In this document: piece by piece, positions 60,111-64,000 of the stretch
Layout: each line of letters begins with the position of its first letter
Position numbering within the stretch: position 1 is the first letter of the stretch
Notes under the pieces: generated by a model
Told to the model about the DNA's origin: nothing
What the model saw: the letters and a program-made list of their open reading frames with translations, nothing else
Databases searched by the model: none
Translations under genes and position numbers: made by a program
Assembly (NCBI GenBank): GCA_015698045.1
Contig: BLAL01000236.1
Coordinates: 434,001 to 498,000 of the forward strand
Source of the DNA: Rhizophagus clarus
Taxonomy: Eukaryota; Glomeromycota; Glomeromycetes; Glomerales; Glomeraceae
DNA length: 64,000 nt
Direction: 5' to 3'

Positions 60111-60639
60111 TTTGACCAGTGAATAAAAAAAATGATTTTACGTTTTTTTTCAAAATCGTTTCAATGAAAATACGTATTTTTTAAAAAAATCGTTTTAATA
60201 AAAAACGATTTTACATTTTTTTAAAACCGTTTAATAAAAAAAAACGATTTATGTTTTTATTTAAAACGTTTTAATGAAAGAACGATTTTAACGGTTTTTT
60301 AAAAATCATTTAATAAAAAACAATTTTAACTTTTTTTTAAAAAAATTGTTTAATAAAAAAACAATTTTTAACTGTTTTTTTAAAATCGTTTTAATAAAAA
60401 AAAACAATTTTACACTTTTTAAAATCGTTTAACAAAAAAAGAACAATTTGACTTTTTTTTTAAAATCATTTTAATAAAAAAAACGATTTCAACGTTTCTT
60501 TTAAAAATTGTTTTAATAAATAAAAAATGATTTTAACAGGTTTTTTCTAAATCGTTTAATAAAACAAAACGATTTAACATTTTTTCTAAATTGTTTATTT
60601 AAAAAACAATTTAACATTTTTTCCATTAATAAACGGTGT

Positions 60640-60925
60640 TATTCAAAAAAAAATGCCGATTTCAGCATTTTTTTTCATAAAGTAATGTAAAAGACCGCCG
60701 TTTTGGCGTGTTTAATAGGTCGCAGTTCTGTTCTGGCATTTTTTTTGAAATTTTATAAATAAAAACGTGGAATCGCCTGTTCTGATGTTTGTTTTTTGCA
60801 ACTTGGTATGTAAAAAACGCTGGAACTATCTGTTCTGGCATTTCTTTTGCAACTTCATATATATAAAACGCCAGAATTATCTGTTCTAGCGTTTTCTTTT
60901 GCAATTTTATAAACAAAAACGCCTG
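60640..60925. repeat. ~65-bp tandem repeat in the right arm of the foldback element
   Basis: A unit containing CTGTTCTGGCATTTTTTTTG and AAAAACGCC recurs about four to five times. It has no clear mirror in the left arm, so the arms are not fully symmetric. Confidence 0.6.
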
Positions 60926-61151
60926 GATTAACAGATCTTATGATCTGATCCGGATCTGGCAGATCTGATCCGGATTCAATTTGACAGATTCAGATTATAC
61001 AATTTCAAATCTGAATCTGAACTTCAGATTCAAATTTGGAATCCAAATCCGATCCGCAGATTATAATACTATAATCTGATCTGGATCCGACCAGATCAGA
61101 TTCAGATCGGATCTAATCAGATCAGATTTTTTGTGAAACCCTAGTCCATGG

Positions 61152-62554
61152 ACTGTCCTGTTCCATCCTGTTCATATTCCTGTCCCGTTCCTATGATAAC
61201 ACTGTCTGAAATAATCTCAGTATATAAAATTTATAATTCCAGCAAATTATTTGAAATTTTAACTACTCATTACGCAACCTTTAATTTAGAATTTTATTAG
61301 TATTTTATTATAAAAAAAATTTAATAAATATGTGCGAAAAATTGGATTTATTTTTGTGCAAATTGCACATGATATTTTGTAGCGCAATGGGCAATAAGTT
61401 TAACTTGAATTTTATACACTGAATAAGTTCAATATACAGTGATGACATGTGAAGTTTTTTTGTTAATTATTTTACTCTTTTTTTTATTCATTGTATTTTC
61501 AGCTGACTATAATTTAAATGTTTTAAAAGGTAAGTCCTCTGAATTGGACATTAAGAATTTGAAATAGTTACTTGCTTATTGTCAACTTTTTGCAATAGTA
61601 CTAGTAAACATTGTGCAGCATTTGTTGTATTTCTAGATTTAGCTAATGATGCAATATACTTATTTTATTATATGATTATTTGACAGTGATATTTTATTTA
61701 AGTTAGAAAGTAATATTCAAAATAATTTGTATATGAGTTAGCACAGATACTCCAATACAGCAGCACTATTTGATATGTGCATTTTGTATATTAGGCTCTC
61801 AATTGTAAAATATAATATTGTTATTTAAGATAAGCATATTTTTATATGGGAGATATTTTACAAATCTGTTATATAACAGATTAAGAAATTAGTTAATTAA
61901 AGTTTTGAAAATAAAATGATTCTTTTCAAAACTTACCAATTCTGCACAAATTTTCAACTGATATTTACAAAGTAAAAAAAAATATTAAAAAAATAAATAT
62001 TTGTATAAAGTTTCTGGGCCATTTCTTAGTATTTTCTGTTATTAGAAAAAATATAATTAGTATTGTTTCTTACTTTCTTTAACTTAAAGTTTAAAAAATA
62101 ATATTTTTTCTTATGCAATTTGGTACTATACGGTTCAGGAGAAAATTTTTAAATAAATAATATTGTAAAAATTTTTTAACAAAAAACATTTTACATATAA
62201 AATTATATTTTAATTTTTTAATGAATTAGAAAATTCATTTAATTATTAAAGAAAAAAAAAAATAGTAAAAATATCAAAAATATATAGTATTTGTACTAAT
62301 ATTAGAATTATTGTTAAAATTATTTTAAGATTAGTGTTAGTGTTAGTTTTAAAATTATGACTTTTAAATAAAGGTTAAAGTTAAAGTTCTCACATACTAT
62401 TATAATATATCACTTTGTAACCTAAGATAAGAATTACATAGAAGATTATACTATAAAAGGAAATTTTATATTACATTGTTATGAACTAATAGAATTTAAT
62501 CCTAACTTAAGGTTTTATATAAAAGTGAAATTTCTACTGGTAACTAAAGCTCTG
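61152..62554. other. AT-rich gene-free stretch
   Basis: No coding frame, repeat or RNA gene that I can support. Confidence 0.5.
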
Positions 62555-62745
62555 CATGAGCCGGCTCAAGTCAAGTTACAGTCTGGCTTGGCTTGGCTTA
62601 AAAAAAAAATTCTGGCTTGAGCCAAAATGAGTCAAGCCACAAAAAATCTTGGCTCAACTCATTCAAGCCAAGCTGAGCCATGAAAAATTCTGGCTCAAGC
62701 CAAGTTGAGCTTGAGCTGGCTCAAGCTGGCTCAAGCTTTATTATC
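62555..62745. repeat. GGCTCAAGC short repeat cluster
   Basis: The motifs GGCTCAAGC, GGCTTGGCTT and GAGCCAAG recur more than ten times in both orientations, so much of the stretch is self-complementary. It resembles sub-terminal repeat zones of hAT-type elements. Its partner, if any, is not identified. Confidence 0.6.
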
Positions 62746-63109
62746 AAAAAAAAAAAGCCGAAACTAGGCGTTTTTATATGTAAAGTTACAAAAAAAAAAC
62801 ACCAGAACTAATGGTCCCAGCAGGACCCCGAATAATACTAATATAATTCACATACGGGTTTGCGTAGAGTTTATATGAAATTACTTTTTAAACCTACAAA
62901 TTGAGTTTGCGTAGATCGGTCAATTTGGGAGTAACTCACATATTATGTTTGCGTAGAGTTTATAATAGATATACGTGGATTTATTTTTAAAAAATACTAA
63001 TTTCAGTAAATTAAATTACTCGGTATTTACCAAAATTTATTTTATTTTATTTATTTTTTCACTTTTTTCGGTATTTTATACTAAATTTATTTATTTTTAT
63101 TATTCTTTT
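62746..63109. other. Spacer
   Basis: Contains three copies of a TTTGCGTAGAGTTTATA-like motif near 62860, 62905 and 62950. No gene. Confidence 0.4.
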
Positions 63110-64000
63110 TCAGTTTTTAATACCTTAATTCCAAAAGTCCGGTCATGCTTTTCGTCCGGCAACACTACAAAAAGTAAAAAAAAAATAATTAATTAGTTAA
63201 AAAAAAGAACAACAAAAGACACCTCACCAACCCTCCCTTACCTTAATTCCAAAAGTCCAGTCATGCTTTTCATCCAGCAACACTACAAAAAGTAAAAAAA
63301 AAAATAATTAATTAGTTAAAAAAAAGAACAACAAAAGACATCTCACCCACCCTCCCTTACTTTAATTCCAAAAGTCCGGTCGTGCTTTTCGTCTGGCAAC
63401 ACTACAAAAAATAAAAAAAAAAATAAATAATTAATTAGTTAAAAAAAATTACCAAAAAACACTTTCCACACCCTCCCTTATCTTAATTCCAAAAGTCCGG
63501 TCATGCTTTTCGTCTGGCAACACTACAAAAAGTAAAAAAAAAAGTTAATACTTAATTAATTAAAAAAAAACAATGAAACACCTCCCCCAACCCTCCCTTA
63601 CCTTAATTCCAAAAGTCCGGTCGTGCTTTTCGTCTGGCAACACTACAAAAAATAAAAAAAAAGTTAATACTTAATTAATTAAAAAAAAATAACGAAACAC
63701 CTCCCCCAACCTTCCTTTACCTTAATTCCAAAAGTCCGGTCGTGCTTTTCGTCTGGCAACACTACAAAAAAATAAAAAAAAAATAATTAATTAATTAGTT
63801 AAAAAAAATTACCGAAAAACACTTCCCCCACCCTCCCTCACCTTAATTCCAAAAGTCCGGTCGTGCTTTTCGTCCGGCAACACTACAAAAAAATAAAAAA
63901 AAAAATAAATAATTAATTAGTTAAAAAAAATTACCGAAAAACACTTTCCCCACCCTCTCTCACCTTAATTCCAAAAGTCCGGTCGTGCCTTTCATCTGGC
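63110..64000. repeat. ~119-bp tandem array running off the right edge
   Basis: The unit starts CCTTAATTCCAAAAGTCCGG, continues CTTTTCGTCTGGCAACACTAC, an A-run, AATTAATTAGTT, another A-run and a C-rich end. It begins near 63126, 63245, 63363, 63484, 63603, 63722, 63842 and 63965, with runs of A varying in length. Non-coding satellite-like array. Confidence 0.85.

Larger units (their letters stand above)
48536..60121. mobile_element. CACTA (EnSpm/CMC) transposon, 11.6 kb
   Basis: Both ends read CACTGGTCAAAATC inward, with AAT duplicated at 48533-48535 and 60122-60124. Removing it rejoins the tandem repeat of the host element seamlessly. Sub-terminal zones hold many copies of a CCGATATGT motif, as En/Spm-type elements do. 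Cargo on the minus strand: an intact tnp2-type transposase, a SANT-like gene, an RPL10 exon fragment and a small basic gene. On the plus strand lies a damaged second gene. The intact transposase and clean ends suggest a recent, possibly active copy. Confidence 0.9.
47465..61143. mobile_element. hAT-like foldback element, split by a CACTA element
   Basis: The outer ends are inverted (TAGGGTTCCGCATAGATC on the left, TAGGGTTTCAC from the right) and flanked by the 8-bp GTCCATGG at 47457-47464 and 61144-61151, the length expected for hAT. Inside, both arms carry mirrored zones: ATCTGATC-rich repeats (47480-47680 and 60930-61130), then tandem AAAATCGTTTTAATAAAAAA-type repeats (47690-48532 and 60125-60640). 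Without the nested element it is about 2.1 kb and codes for nothing, so it would be non-autonomous. Confidence 0.7.

Overview
The window looks like nuclear DNA of an arbuscular mycorrhizal fungus (Glomeromycotina, most like Rhizophagus). It is very AT-rich, its genes are broken by short introns of about 60-100 bp, and it is full of DNA transposons. The recognisable gene families are ones expanded in that lineage: kinases with SPRY, TPR or Sel1 regions, Crinkler headers, fungal AAA ATPases, and Harbinger, hAT and CACTA elements. The species call is inference; the features are read from the sequence.

Layout. 1-167: start of a GC-richer open frame leaving the left edge. 575-6607 (minus): SPRY-TPR-kinase gene with an array of about 30 single-codon-length micro-exons between TPR and kinase. 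6815-9131 (minus): MLKL-like gene (helical N-domain, pseudokinase, Sel1 repeats), damaged. 9598-16430 (plus): Crinkler header joined to a fungal AAA ATPase, damaged and split by an intact 4.3-kb transposon (11253-15558). 16740-20535: foldback element with eight subrepeats per arm. 21573-23820 (plus): decayed gene with a PD-(D/E)XK-like motif and a 155-bp MITE. 23830-28677: repeats and gene-poor DNA, with a GC-richer island at 26580-27235. 28678-38526 (minus): intact kinase gene whose front half is an array of about 80 three-base micro-exons in near-identical ~100-bp repeats. 38866-41902: a MITE and a Harbinger element end to end. 43383-45945: short repeats, a hAT relic, an orphan ORF. 47465-61143: hAT-like foldback element split by an 11.6-kb CACTA element (48536-60121) with an intact tnp2-type transposase, a SANT-like gene and a captured RPL10 exon. 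62555-64000: repeats, ending in a ~119-bp tandem array.

Main result. In both kinase genes, sites of the form AG|NNN|GTAAGT recur every 70-103 bp on the minus strand. At 30110-37700 the ~100-bp units are almost identical except at the NNN, which takes many values. The DNA between is what a spliceosome would remove: GTAAGT donor, CTAAC-like branch site, ATAG or TCAG acceptor. Splicing would therefore discard the conserved part and join only the variable triplets, giving a hypervariable stretch just before a kinase domain. Reading phases support this: array 1 is stop-free only in the phase fixed by its flanking exons, and array 2 gives a model divisible by three. Three-base exons are easily missed by aligners. 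If transcripts confirm it, this would be an unusual way to build, and possibly vary combinatorially, a kinase sensor region.

Several neighbours are decaying. Many in-frame stops lie where relatives have Trp, so either G-to-A decay or RNA editing should be considered.
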